A DNA stretch of 64,000 nt, taken from Pseudomonadota bacterium. GTDB lineage: Bacteria; Myxococcota_A; UBA796; UBA9615. This document shows positions 39,283-47,208 of the stretch, piece after piece. The stretch is from NCBI GenBank assembly GCA_024229515.1, contig JAAESI010000052.1, positions 40,764 to 104,763 on the forward strand, given 5' to 3'. Both the position numbers and the translations under genes were made by a program. The notes under the pieces are model-generated. The model had not been told where the DNA came from. It searched no databases and worked only from the letters and a program-made list of their open reading frames with translations. How positions within the stretch are numbered: position 1 is the stretch's first letter; each line of letters opens with the position of its first letter.

Positions 39283-39298
39283 TGAGTCTAGAGACTCA
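39283..39298 (-). promoter_or_regulatory. Palindrome upstream of the 1380-aa gene
   Basis: TGAGTCT (39283-39289), AG, AGACTCA (39292-39298) is a perfect 7-bp inverted repeat around 2 nt, 24 nt before the minus-strand ATG. Its position between promoter and ribosome site fits an operator for a dimeric regulator. No regulator gene is adjacent. Confidence 0.4.
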
Positions 39299-39347
39299 GG
39301 GCGCTGTCGGGGCGATCGACACCTGGGTCGACCGGGATGTTCCGACG

Positions 39348-40847
39348 CTAGGGGAGGATGACCTCGACCCGCGGCGTCACTTCCCGGGGATCCCCGGCGC
39401 AGCCGTTGTCGATGGCCGTGTCGGTGGTGTCGATCGGCTCCTGGGTGCCCGCGCAGCTCTGGCGCCACAGATCGAACCCGGGGCCGGATTCGATGGTCGT
39501 GTCATCCAGCATCACCGAGCTGGCGTGGAGCAGGACCCCGTCCAGGGGGACGTGGGTGATCGCGCAGCGCTGCAGGAGCAGACCGATGGCGCCTTCCCAG
39601 CGGGGGACCCCGTCCAGGGCCGCGACGATCGCTTCGACGCCGTCGCCGCTGATGCCGCTGTCGTCCAGCCGCGAGTCCCGGAAGACGTACAGGCCGGGGC
39701 CGCGCACGTAGACCGCGGGGCCGGCGTGGCCGGCGATGTCGACGTCGTCGATCTGCAGCTCGGCCAGTCCAGCCTCCGAGTAACCGAAGATGCCGACCCC
39801 GGCGGCGGGCTGGTCCAGCGTCGCGACGGTGCCCGTGACGGTGCCGCGTTCGAGCCGGACCGCGCCTCCATCCAGCACGGCGACCCCGGCGAGGGCGTTG
39901 CCGAGGATCGAGCAGTCCTCGCACACGATGGTCCCGCCGACCCCGGCCACGATCCCCGGACCGGCCCCGTCGGCGACCACGAGCCGCACGCCGAGCAGGT
40001 CGGCGCCGTCCTCGATGACCACGCCGATGCCCGAGCCCAGCTCTTCGACCTGCGTGCCCCGAATCTCACTGTCGAGGATCTCGATGGCGCTGCCGGCCCC
40101 TCGGGCGCGCACCCCGACCCGCAAGGCGTCGTCGACGACCGTCTGCTGCGCCACGATGCGGGCCCCGCCGTCGGCCTCCAGCCCGACGACGCGGGTGCTT
40201 CGAACCTCGCTTCGGAGCACGTCGATGCGCGTGTTGGACCCCGAGGCGACGATGCCCGCGTCGGCGTCCTCGACGACGACCTCCTCGAGCGCCAACTCGG
40301 TGGGCAGGCCGCCCTCCAGCTGGCCCGCGAAGCTGGCGGGGAAGCCGCCCCGGAGGGTCACGCGGCGGAGCGCGACGTCGCCCCCGAGCACCCCGATGGT
40401 CGGGGAGCCCAGGTCGGTGCCCTCGATGATCACGCCCTCGGAACAGCGGCCTTCGATGCGGAGGGCGGCGATGGCCCGACTGAACGAGAGCGAGCCGACG
40501 TACGTGCCCAGGTCGACGGCGATGACGTCGGCGGCGCCATCGGCGGCGAGCTCGACCCCCAGGGCGATCGTGTCGACGGGGTCGGCCTCGCTGCCGTCGC
40601 CGTCGGCGGCTCCCCAGGCGGCGACGTGGACCACGGCTCCGGTGCGGTCGATCCCGGCCCACGCACCCAAGCCGCAGCTGAGGGGGATGCAAACGCCATC
40701 CTCGAGGTGTTCACCTTGGGGGCAGGAGGTCGTATCGTCATCGTCCCCCGGGGGCGGGGCCGACGAGCAAGATGCGCCGACCGCCCCAGCAAGGAGCACG
40801 ACGGCCAGCATGGGTGCCTTGGATCCCAACGACTTCGATTCTGTCAC
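39348..40847 (-). CDS. Right-handed beta-helix lipoprotein
   Basis: 499 aa from the ATG at 40847. The longer start gives a signal peptide with two lysines (K5, K10) before the hydrophobic core and a lipobox ending at C27; the ATG at 40811 would lack positive charge. After GDDDDTTSC and a short Cys-rich stretch, residues from about 110 to 470 show the repeated short-strand pattern of a parallel beta-helix (LALEEVVVEDADAGIVASGSNTRIDVLRSEVRSTRVVGLEADGG and similar turns), as in pectate-lyase-like folds. Polysaccharide binding or surface scaffold is likely. The 5' end overlaps the divergent HAD gene by 38 nt. Confidence 0.75.
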   Translation of the reverse strand: MTESKSLGSKAPMLAVVLLAGAVGASCSSAPPPGDDDDTTSCPQGEHLEDGVCIPLSCGLGAWAGIDRTGAVVHVAAWGAADGDGSEADPVDTIALGVELAADGAADVIAVDLGTYVGSLSFSRAIAALRIEGRCSEGVIIEGTDLGSPTIGVLGGDVALRRVTLRGGFPASFAGQLEGGLPTELALEEVVVEDADAGIVASGSNTRIDVLRSEVRSTRVVGLEADGGARIVAQQTVVDDALRVGVRARGAGSAIEILDSEIRGTQVEELGSGIGVVIEDGADLLGVRLVVADGAGPGIVAGVGGTIVCEDCSILGNALAGVAVLDGGAVRLERGTVTGTVATLDQPAAGVGIFGYSEAGLAELQIDDVDIAGHAGPAVYVRGPGLYVFRDSRLDDSGISGDGVEAIVAALDGVPRWEGAIGLLLQRCAITHVPLDGVLLHASSVMLDDTTIESGPGFDLWRQSCAGTQEPIDTTDTAIDNGCAGDPREVTPRVEVILP

Positions 40848-41511
40848 GTTCGACTGCTACGGAACGTTGATCGATTGGGAGACCGGCATCCTCGGCGGAT
40901 TGGCGCCCCTGGTCCGCTCCCGCGGCATCGCCGTCGACGACGACCGGCTGCTGGAGTTGTTCGGCCAGCACGAGACCATCGTGCAGAACGAGCGTCCCCG
41001 GACCTACCGCGAGGTGCTGCAAGAGACCTTCGAGCGGATCGCCGACGCCCTCGGGTTCGTGCCGCTGCCGGGCGAGGAGACGAGTCTGGTGGACTCGTTC
41101 CCCCTCTGGCCGGCCTTCCACGACACGGTGCAGGCGCTGCACGTGCTCAAGGCGCGGTACTCCCTGAACATCCTCAGCAACGTGGACGACGCGTTGTTCG
41201 CGCGGACCCGGGAGCAGCTCCCCGGGGTGCCCTTCGACCACGTCGTGACCGCGGGGCAGGTGGGCGTCTACAAGCCGTCGCACGCGATGTTCCACGCCGC
41301 CCTGGAGCGCATCGGCACCCCCCGGGAGCGGCACCTGCACGTCGCGCAGAGCCTGTTCCACGACATCCAGCCGGCCACGCAGTTGGGCTGGACGACCGTG
41401 TGGGTGGACCGCCGGCACAACTTCGCCGGGCCCGGCGCGACCCCCCCGGCCCAGGCGACTCCGTCGATGGTCGTCCCCGATCTGGCGACGCTGGCGGCCT
41501 GGGCCTCCTGA
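40810..41511 (+). CDS. HAD-superfamily hydrolase, haloacid dehalogenase type II-like
   Basis: 233 aa from the ATG at 40810. The motif I aspartates are in FDCYGTLIDWE (D21 likely nucleophile), motif II is ILSNVDD, and the conserved Lys lies in VGVYKPSHAMF. Later, HVAQSLFHDIQPATQLGWTTVWVDRR is the HAD motif IV/tail typical of L-2-haloacid dehalogenase relatives. The family hydrolyses haloacids or phosphate esters; the true substrate is unknown. It uses the same CATG as a possible internal ATG of the divergent lipoprotein. Confidence 0.88.
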   Translation: MGALDPNDFDSVTFDCYGTLIDWETGILGGLAPLVRSRGIAVDDDRLLELFGQHETIVQNERPRTYREVLQETFERIADALGFVPLPGEETSLVDSFPLWPAFHDTVQALHVLKARYSLNILSNVDDALFARTREQLPGVPFDHVVTAGQVGVYKPSHAMFHAALERIGTPRERHLHVAQSLFHDIQPATQLGWTTVWVDRRHNFAGPGATPPAQATPSMVVPDLATLAAWAS

Positions 41512-41550
41512 GCCGGGAACGCGGACACCCAATGGTGCGAAGGCATCGCC

Positions 41551-43527
41551 GTGTATCCTCGCTCCAGCTTGGCCCGCATCCTCCCCGACGTACTCACCGA
41601 GGCTGACTTTCCGGCCGAGTTCGGGCGCTACACGCTGCTGGGAATCCTCGGCGAAGGGGGCATGGCGCGCGTCTTCAAGGCGGAGATGCAGGGGCCCGAG
41701 GGGTTCAAGAAGCGGGCGGCGGTCAAGATCGTGCGGTCCGCGCTGGCGGCCGACAACGAGCGGCTGCGCACCTCCCTGATCAACGAGGCGCGCCTCGGCG
41801 GGCTGCTGCACCACCCCAACATCGTCGACACCTACGACTTCGGCGACGTCGACGGGCTCCCCTTCATCGCGATGGAGTACGTGCGCGGCATCGGCCTCGA
41901 GCAGGTGCTCCACGCGGTTCAGCCGCTGCCCGCGGAGGTGGCGTTCGAGATCGCCGTGCAGATGTGCGCGGGGCTGGACCACGCTCACAACATCGAGGAC
42001 GTCGAAGGCGTCACCGAGCTCGTCCACCGCGACCTCAAGCCGTCCAACGTGCTGCTGTCGCGCGACGGCCTCGTCAAGGTGATGGACTTCGGCATCGCCA
42101 AGGCCGCCGCCGTATCGGTGACCAACACCGCCACCGGCATGACGAAGGGGACGCCCTCGTACATGTCCCCGGAGCAGGTCAACGGCGAAGCGCTGGACCG
42201 GCGCTCGGACCTGTTCGCCGTGGGCGCGATCCTCTACGAGCTGTTCACCGGCAAGCGCCTCTTCATGGCCGACTCGTTGATGTCGATCCTGATGGCGGTG
42301 ATGCAGGTCGAGGAGCGGCTCGATGCCTCGGGCGCGCTCGACGAGCTCGACATGATCGCGCTCGGGCTGACCGACGTGGTGCGCAAGTGCCTGCGCCGCA
42401 ACGCCGCGGACCGCTGGGACGACGCCGCCGATCTCGAGCACCAGCTCAAGCTCCTGGCCCGCACGCTCGACCCGCCGCCGCCGCTGAAGAAGTGGACGCG
42501 GGAGCTGATGTCGACCCACGGGCTGGGCAACGTGGGCGAATCCAGCATCAACACGGCGCCGCCCCGGGTGGCGGGCGGAGTCGCGCCTCAGACCCTCGCC
42601 CCTCCGCCCGCCGCGGCTGCTGCTGCTGCTGCCCCGGTCACGCAGGTGCCGCCGACCCGCCAGCAGGTGCCGACCCAGCCGTCGGCCCCCGCCGCGGCCG
42701 CGGCTGCGCCCGAGCCGGTGCCGCCCACCCGGGTCCAGGTCCCGCCCCCCGCCCCGCCGACCACCGATCCGGTGCAGACCGCCGGGGCGCCGCCCGCGGG
42801 CACCCTGTGGATGGGCGACGAGCCCCCCAAGAAGGGCAGCCCCGTGCTGCTGATCCTGCTCGGCCTGCTGCTGGGCGGAGGCCTCGCCCTGATCGGAGCC
42901 ATCGGCGCGTTCGTGCTTTTGGGCGGTGACGACGGGGGCGATGTCTACGTCTCCAACGACCTCCCCGAGGATCTCCCTCCGCTCGGGGCCGACCTCGAAG
43001 GTGACGCCGTCGCCGATCTGGGCGCCGAGGCGGAGCCCGCGACGGCCTCCCGACGACCCGCCCCCACGGTGCGCGAGACCCGCGAGCGGGTCAAGCCGCC
43101 CAAGGAGACGGCGCCGCCCCAGCCGACGCTGGAGCCGACCGCGCGGGAGACCCTCGCGGAGCGGACCCGGGAGACCACCCGCACCGGCAGCAGCAGCAGC
43201 TCCGAGCCGAACACCCCCAGCCAGCCGACGCTCACCGGCGTCAACGGGGAGCTCCGGGGGCGCGACGGCAAGGACGTCAAAGCGCGGTTCGTCGCGAACC
43301 TGAACGGTCCCTGCGAGGACCCGCAGGTGAACCTGCACTTCAACCCGCCCGGCGCGCGCTGGGTGAAGCGCTCGATGCAGGACGTCGGGGGCCGCTGGAT
43401 GGTGGACATCCCGTTCGCGCCGAAGAACCAGGGCAAGGTCTACTGGTACGTGAAGGCGCACTGCGCCGGCAGCAAGCCGATCACCCACGGGAGCGAGGGC
43501 AAGCCACGCAAGCTGAAGGTCGAGTAG
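41551..43527 (+). CDS. Membrane-anchored Ser/Thr protein kinase (Pkn-type)
   Basis: 658 aa from a GTG start. The N-terminal Hanks kinase has a Gly loop at about 34-39 (GEGGMA), K59 (VKI), E79, HRDLKPSN at 159-166, DFG at 179-181 and TPSYMSPEQ. A Pro/Ala-rich linker (about 320-425) leads to a membrane helix at about 430-460 and then an acidic, Pro/Thr-rich extracytoplasmic region. A small C-terminal beta domain follows (about 560-658). It is a transmembrane receptor-like kinase. No phosphatase or FHA protein is adjacent. The nearby SGNH gene begins 11 nt downstream. Confidence 0.93.
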   Translation: MYPRSSLARILPDVLTEADFPAEFGRYTLLGILGEGGMARVFKAEMQGPEGFKKRAAVKIVRSALAADNERLRTSLINEARLGGLLHHPNIVDTYDFGDVDGLPFIAMEYVRGIGLEQVLHAVQPLPAEVAFEIAVQMCAGLDHAHNIEDVEGVTELVHRDLKPSNVLLSRDGLVKVMDFGIAKAAAVSVTNTATGMTKGTPSYMSPEQVNGEALDRRSDLFAVGAILYELFTGKRLFMADSLMSILMAVMQVEERLDASGALDELDMIALGLTDVVRKCLRRNAADRWDDAADLEHQLKLLARTLDPPPPLKKWTRELMSTHGLGNVGESSINTAPPRVAGGVAPQTLAPPPAAAAAAAAPVTQVPPTRQQVPTQPSAPAAAAAAPEPVPPTRVQVPPPAPPTTDPVQTAGAPPAGTLWMGDEPPKKGSPVLLILLGLLLGGGLALIGAIGAFVLLGGDDGGDVYVSNDLPEDLPPLGADLEGDAVADLGAEAEPATASRRPAPTVRETRERVKPPKETAPPQPTLEPTARETLAERTRETTRTGSSSSSEPNTPSQPTLTGVNGELRGRDGKDVKARFVANLNGPCEDPQVNLHFNPPGARWVKRSMQDVGGRWMVDIPFAPKNQGKVYWYVKAHCAGSKPITHGSEGKPRKLKVE

Positions 43528-43538
43528 GCCGGCAGCGG

Positions 43539-44579
43539 GTGTTCGCGGCGATCGTCGGGATCGTCGTCTCCCTGGTGTTGGCCGAGGGGCTCGTCCGGAT
43601 CGGCCTGGCGTGGACCGCGCCCGAGGCGCCCGTCGTTCCCAGCCACGTCGCCTGCGGTGACTGTCCGTGGCTGTTCGAACCCAACCTGGAGCACCCCGCC
43701 AACGCCGGTCGGTGGGCTGATCGTTCGCCTGACCTGTTGGTCCTCGGAGACTCGGTCGCCTTCGGCGAAGGCGTGCCCCCGGAGGCGACGTTCGCGGCCC
43801 GGATCGGCGCGACGGTGCGGGCTTCGCAGGGGTGGTCGACCTACAACGAGTTGGCCTGGCTGCAGGCCTCCGACCTCCGCCCGGCGGTGGTGGTGCTGGT
43901 CGTCTGCCTGAACGACATCACGAACCCCCGGCTGCACTGGGGCTACACGCCGGCGCGGTTTCCGATCCCCGACGCGGCCATCCCGAACCTCATCGACGAC
44001 CGGGAGCGGGTGCAGCCCATCGTGCGGGAGCACTGGAGGCCCGCCGACGCGGCCCGCGCAGGCGTCGCGTCCCCGTTTCGGGCGCTGACCTGGGGCCAGC
44101 GGAAGCTGCGCGGTACGCCGGCCCTGGAGGCCCACGTGGGGCGGCTCGGCGCGGGCACGGTGGGCGAGTACGAGGAGCGGACGTGGCCGACGCTCGTGAC
44201 CGCCGAGGACACCCTGGATCTGCGGGTGCTGTCCGACCCCGACAGCCTGGAGCGCTCCTGGCTTACCGACCACCTCCAGCGGTTCGCCGCCGAGATGGAG
44301 CGTCGCGGCGGGCGTGCGGTCGTCGTGTTTGCGCCGTTGGCGTACCAGCTCGACCCCGCCTACCCCTTCTCCCCCCAGGACTCCCTGATGAACTGGTGTG
44401 AGGGGGCGGGGATGGACTGCGTGGATCCGCTGCCGGCGCTGCGCCAGCACGGGGTGCGCGACGTGTTCCAGCTGGAGCGATCGGGCTACTTCGACATCTG
44501 GCACCTGACCGAGCTGGGGCACGGGGTCGTGGGCGAGGTGCTCGCTCACCACCTCCCGGAGCGGAGCACCAGCGAGTAG
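43539..44579 (+). CDS. Membrane-anchored SGNH-like hydrolase
   Basis: 346 aa from a GTG start. An N-terminal hydrophobic helix (2-25) is followed by SGNH blocks LVLGDSVAFGEGV (Ser), a weak Gly block (STYNELAW), VCLNDIT (Asn) and a terminal DIWHLTELGH (Asp-His). It is a second member of the type seen at 7818-8801, with a distant sequence. The cysteines CGDC near the N-terminus of the mature part could pair or bind metal. Its end overlaps the convergent retropepsin-like gene by 34 nt. Role likely in ester chemistry at the envelope; substrate unknown. Confidence 0.8.
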   Translation: MFAAIVGIVVSLVLAEGLVRIGLAWTAPEAPVVPSHVACGDCPWLFEPNLEHPANAGRWADRSPDLLVLGDSVAFGEGVPPEATFAARIGATVRASQGWSTYNELAWLQASDLRPAVVVLVVCLNDITNPRLHWGYTPARFPIPDAAIPNLIDDRERVQPIVREHWRPADAARAGVASPFRALTWGQRKLRGTPALEAHVGRLGAGTVGEYEERTWPTLVTAEDTLDLRVLSDPDSLERSWLTDHLQRFAAEMERRGGRAVVVFAPLAYQLDPAYPFSPQDSLMNWCEGAGMDCVDPLPALRQHGVRDVFQLERSGYFDIWHLTELGHGVVGEVLAHHLPERSTSE

Positions 44580-45820
44580 CTGTCGCAGGTGGCGCCGCGG
44601 GGGAGCTCGAACGAGGTCTCCTCGCTGGCCCCGGGGGACAGGTCGGTGACGGTGACGGCGAAGCTGCGCTCGGGGCACTCGACCTCGATGACGGCCTCGT
44701 GGACCTGGCGGGGCGACTTGTTGGTCGCGGTCATGTCGATGACGACGCGCCCGGTGGGCCAGCGGGTGGCGCGCCCCTCCAGGGCGATCCAGTGGGTCAG
44801 GTCGAGGTGCCGATCGGCGGGGCCGGAGGCGTCCTCGAGCACGACCTCGCGGGTCTCGTGATCCACCGACATGCGGAACTGCTGGGTGACGTTGAGACCG
44901 AGCAGGCCGGCGGTGCCTTCCTGGCTGCAGTCGTCGCAGACCGCGACCGTGACGCCTTCGACGGCGGTGTCGCCGAGCCACACCCGCTCGAGCAGGACCA
45001 TGGGGCTGGAGACCTTGCCGTTGGCGGTCTGGAAGTTGGCCATGGGGGCGTCGGGAGGGACGGTGACGCCGAGGGCGGAGAGCACGCCGCGGTCCAGCGT
45101 GGTGAAGGTGGCGCCGGTGTCGAAGAGCACATCGAGTTCCTCGCTGAAGTCGGGTCCGTCGAAGGTCACCTGAACGCGCAGGGAGCCGGCGTCGCCCTCG
45201 TAGGGGAGCACGATCTTGCCGCCCTCTTCGGTGCGGGCGTGGGTCTCGGGGGCGTCGGGATCGTGGGGCGTCGGCTGCACCACGGCCGTCGCGGGCGGGC
45301 CCGACGGATCGGGGCCGAGCAGATCGCCGAAGGTGCGGCCGACCTGCCCGGCGCGCGTCGATGCTCCCTCGCCCAACGGCATCACGATGAACGCGAGCCC
45401 CTCGGCGAGGCCGGCGGCGCGTTCGCCGGGGATCCAGGAGGGGAGTCCGACCAGCACCGCGAGGGACCAGAGCCACATCGCCGCGAGGATGGAGAAGGGG
45501 CCGTAGCGGCCGATCGACGCGATGCCGAGGATCGGGAGCACGATCAGGAGCCCCGCGCCGAGCCCCGCTTCCCAGGGGGGGAGGTCGTTGCGGAGGCCGA
45601 TGCCCAGGAGGGCGGCGTAGGCGAACAGCGTGGGGACGAGCGCGAGGCCGGCGCCGATGGGCCCCGGCAGCGGCTTCCGCTTGCGGTCACGGCGTCCGCG
45701 GGGGGCGGCCGAGCGTGACGACAGGGAGTTGTTGGCGACGGACACGCCGCGCTTCTTGGGCGGATCCCAGTCGGGCTCCCAGGTCTCGGTCGCGGGATCG
45801 TGTTCGTCGGTCATGGCCAT
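44546..45820 (-). CDS. Membrane-anchored retropepsin-like aspartic protease
   Basis: 424 aa from the ATG at 45820; the ATG at 45814 (exact ATGA overlap with the permease stop) is equally possible. A basic, disordered N-terminus is followed by four hydrophobic helices (about 55-150). An extracytoplasmic linker leads to a single retropepsin-like domain with the active-site D234-T-G-A (VLFDTGATFTTLD) and GLLGLNVTQQFRM. Two further beta segments close the protein. Such single-domain proteases work as homodimers. A CDDC motif lies inside the protease domain. It is the last gene of the molybdoenzyme-permease operon. Confidence 0.8.
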   Translation of the reverse strand: MAMTDEHDPATETWEPDWDPPKKRGVSVANNSLSSRSAAPRGRRDRKRKPLPGPIGAGLALVPTLFAYAALLGIGLRNDLPPWEAGLGAGLLIVLPILGIASIGRYGPFSILAAMWLWSLAVLVGLPSWIPGERAAGLAEGLAFIVMPLGEGASTRAGQVGRTFGDLLGPDPSGPPATAVVQPTPHDPDAPETHARTEEGGKIVLPYEGDAGSLRVQVTFDGPDFSEELDVLFDTGATFTTLDRGVLSALGVTVPPDAPMANFQTANGKVSSPMVLLERVWLGDTAVEGVTVAVCDDCSQEGTAGLLGLNVTQQFRMSVDHETREVVLEDASGPADRHLDLTHWIALEGRATRWPTGRVVIDMTATNKSPRQVHEAVIEVECPERSFAVTVTDLSPGASEETSFELPRGATCDSYSLVLRSGRW

Positions 45821-47208
45821 CCCGCCAGAGACGACACCCAGCGGAGGGCGAGTATTGCAGCCAGCGCGTGCAGCGCGACCGGCACTTCGCGGCCGCGGCC
45901 GGTGGTCAGCGACAGGGCGGAGGTGGCGATCAGGCCGTAGGAGATGCCGTCGGCGATGGAGAAGCTCATCGGGATGCCGACCACGATGGCGAAGGCGGGG
46001 ATGCCGGCGAGCGGGTCGGCCCAGTTGATCGACGCCAGCGAGCGGGCCATCAGCGCGCCCACGAGGATGAGCGCGGGGGCCGTCAGGGGGTGGATGCTGT
46101 AGTGGTGGGCGTTGACGTCGGCGAAGGGGGGAGCGCCCGGGTTCGTCACGATCGTGGCGGCGAGGTCGTAGCCGCCCCCGACGGTCTCCACCAGCGGGTG
46201 GAAGAAGAGCGCAGCGAGGAACAGCGTGCCCGTGACGACGGACGCCAGCCCGGTCTTGGCGCCGGCCTCTACGCCGGCCGTGGATTCGATGTACGAGGTC
46301 ACCGTCGAGGTGCCGAGCAGGCCGCCCGCGACGGTGCCGACGGCGTCGGACAGGAACGCGCGACCACCGCGGGGGAGCCGGCCGTCCTTCATCAGCCCCG
46401 CCTGGGTGCCGACGCCGACGAGGGTGCCGACGGTGTCGAACAGGTCGGTGTAGAGGAACAGCAGCACGAGGCCGAGGTGAGTCGGCGTGAACAGCTCCCC
46501 GAAGTCGAACTGGAACGCGGTGGGGGCCAGCGACGGAGGGGCGCTGACGACGCCCTGGAAGGTGGCGACGCCGGTGAGCAGACCGACCACGAGGCTCGCC
46601 CCGATGCCCACGAGGATGGCGCCGGGCACCTTGCGCACGGTCAACGCGGCGGCGACGAGCAGTCCCGAGCCGGCGGTCAGCAGGGGGCGCCAGCGGTCGG
46701 CCAGCTCGCCCACGTGCACGAACGTGTTGGCGTCGGGCTGGATGAGGCCGGCTTCCTTGAGGCCGATGAACGCGATGAAGAGGCCGATGCCGGCGGCGAT
46801 GGCGTGCTTCAGATCGTCCGGCACCAGTGCGACGATCCGTTCGCGGAGCTTGAGCAGGCCCAGGGCCATGAAGAGCAGGCCGGACGTGAGCACCAGCGCC
46901 AACGCCTGCTGCCAGGGGATGCCCATGGCGCCGCAGACGGTGAAGGCGAAGAAGGCGTTGAGCCCCATGCCGGGGGCGAGGGCGACGGGGTAGCGGGCCC
47001 ACAGCCCCATCATCAGGGTGGCCAGCGCCGAGGCGATGCAGGTGGCGGCGAGCACGGCCCCGCGATCCATGCCGGTGGCCCCCAGTAGGGCGGGCTGCAC
47101 GAACAGGATGTAGGCCATCGCGAGGAAGGTCGTGACGCCCCCGACGACCTCGGCACGCACGGTGCTGCCGGCGTCGGTGATTCCGAAATACGAGTCGACG
47201 CGGCTCAC
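45811..47208 (-). CDS. NCS2-family purine permease (AzgA/hypoxanthine-guanine type)
   Basis: 465 aa, GTG start overlapping the TGA of the molybdoenzyme gene (GTGA). Typical AzgA-like sequence: VRAEVVGGVTTFLAMAYILFVQP, GMGLNAFFAFTVCG at the first half-helix, VPDDLKHAIAAGIGLFIAFIGL, TDLFDTVGTLVGVG and SYIESTAGVEAGAKTGLASV. About 13 membrane helices in the inner membrane import purines with H+. Translational coupling to a molybdopterin enzyme upstream is notable. Specificity between adenine and hypoxanthine/guanine cannot be decided. Confidence 0.92.
   Translation of the reverse strand: MSRVDSYFGITDAGSTVRAEVVGGVTTFLAMAYILFVQPALLGATGMDRGAVLAATCIASALATLMMGLWARYPVALAPGMGLNAFFAFTVCGAMGIPWQQALALVLTSGLLFMALGLLKLRERIVALVPDDLKHAIAAGIGLFIAFIGLKEAGLIQPDANTFVHVGELADRWRPLLTAGSGLLVAAALTVRKVPGAILVGIGASLVVGLLTGVATFQGVVSAPPSLAPTAFQFDFGELFTPTHLGLVLLFLYTDLFDTVGTLVGVGTQAGLMKDGRLPRGGRAFLSDAVGTVAGGLLGTSTVTSYIESTAGVEAGAKTGLASVVTGTLFLAALFFHPLVETVGGGYDLAATIVTNPGAPPFADVNAHHYSIHPLTAPALILVGALMARSLASINWADPLAGIPAFAIVVGIPMSFSIADGISYGLIATSALSLTTGRGREVPVALHALAAILALRWVSSLAGWP

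Noticed and set aside
40738..43488. Long minus-strand frame across the HAD and kinase genes
   Set aside because: It is the GC-rich antisense shadow of two well-recognised genes and its composition (His/Arg/Gly/Val-rich) is not protein-like.
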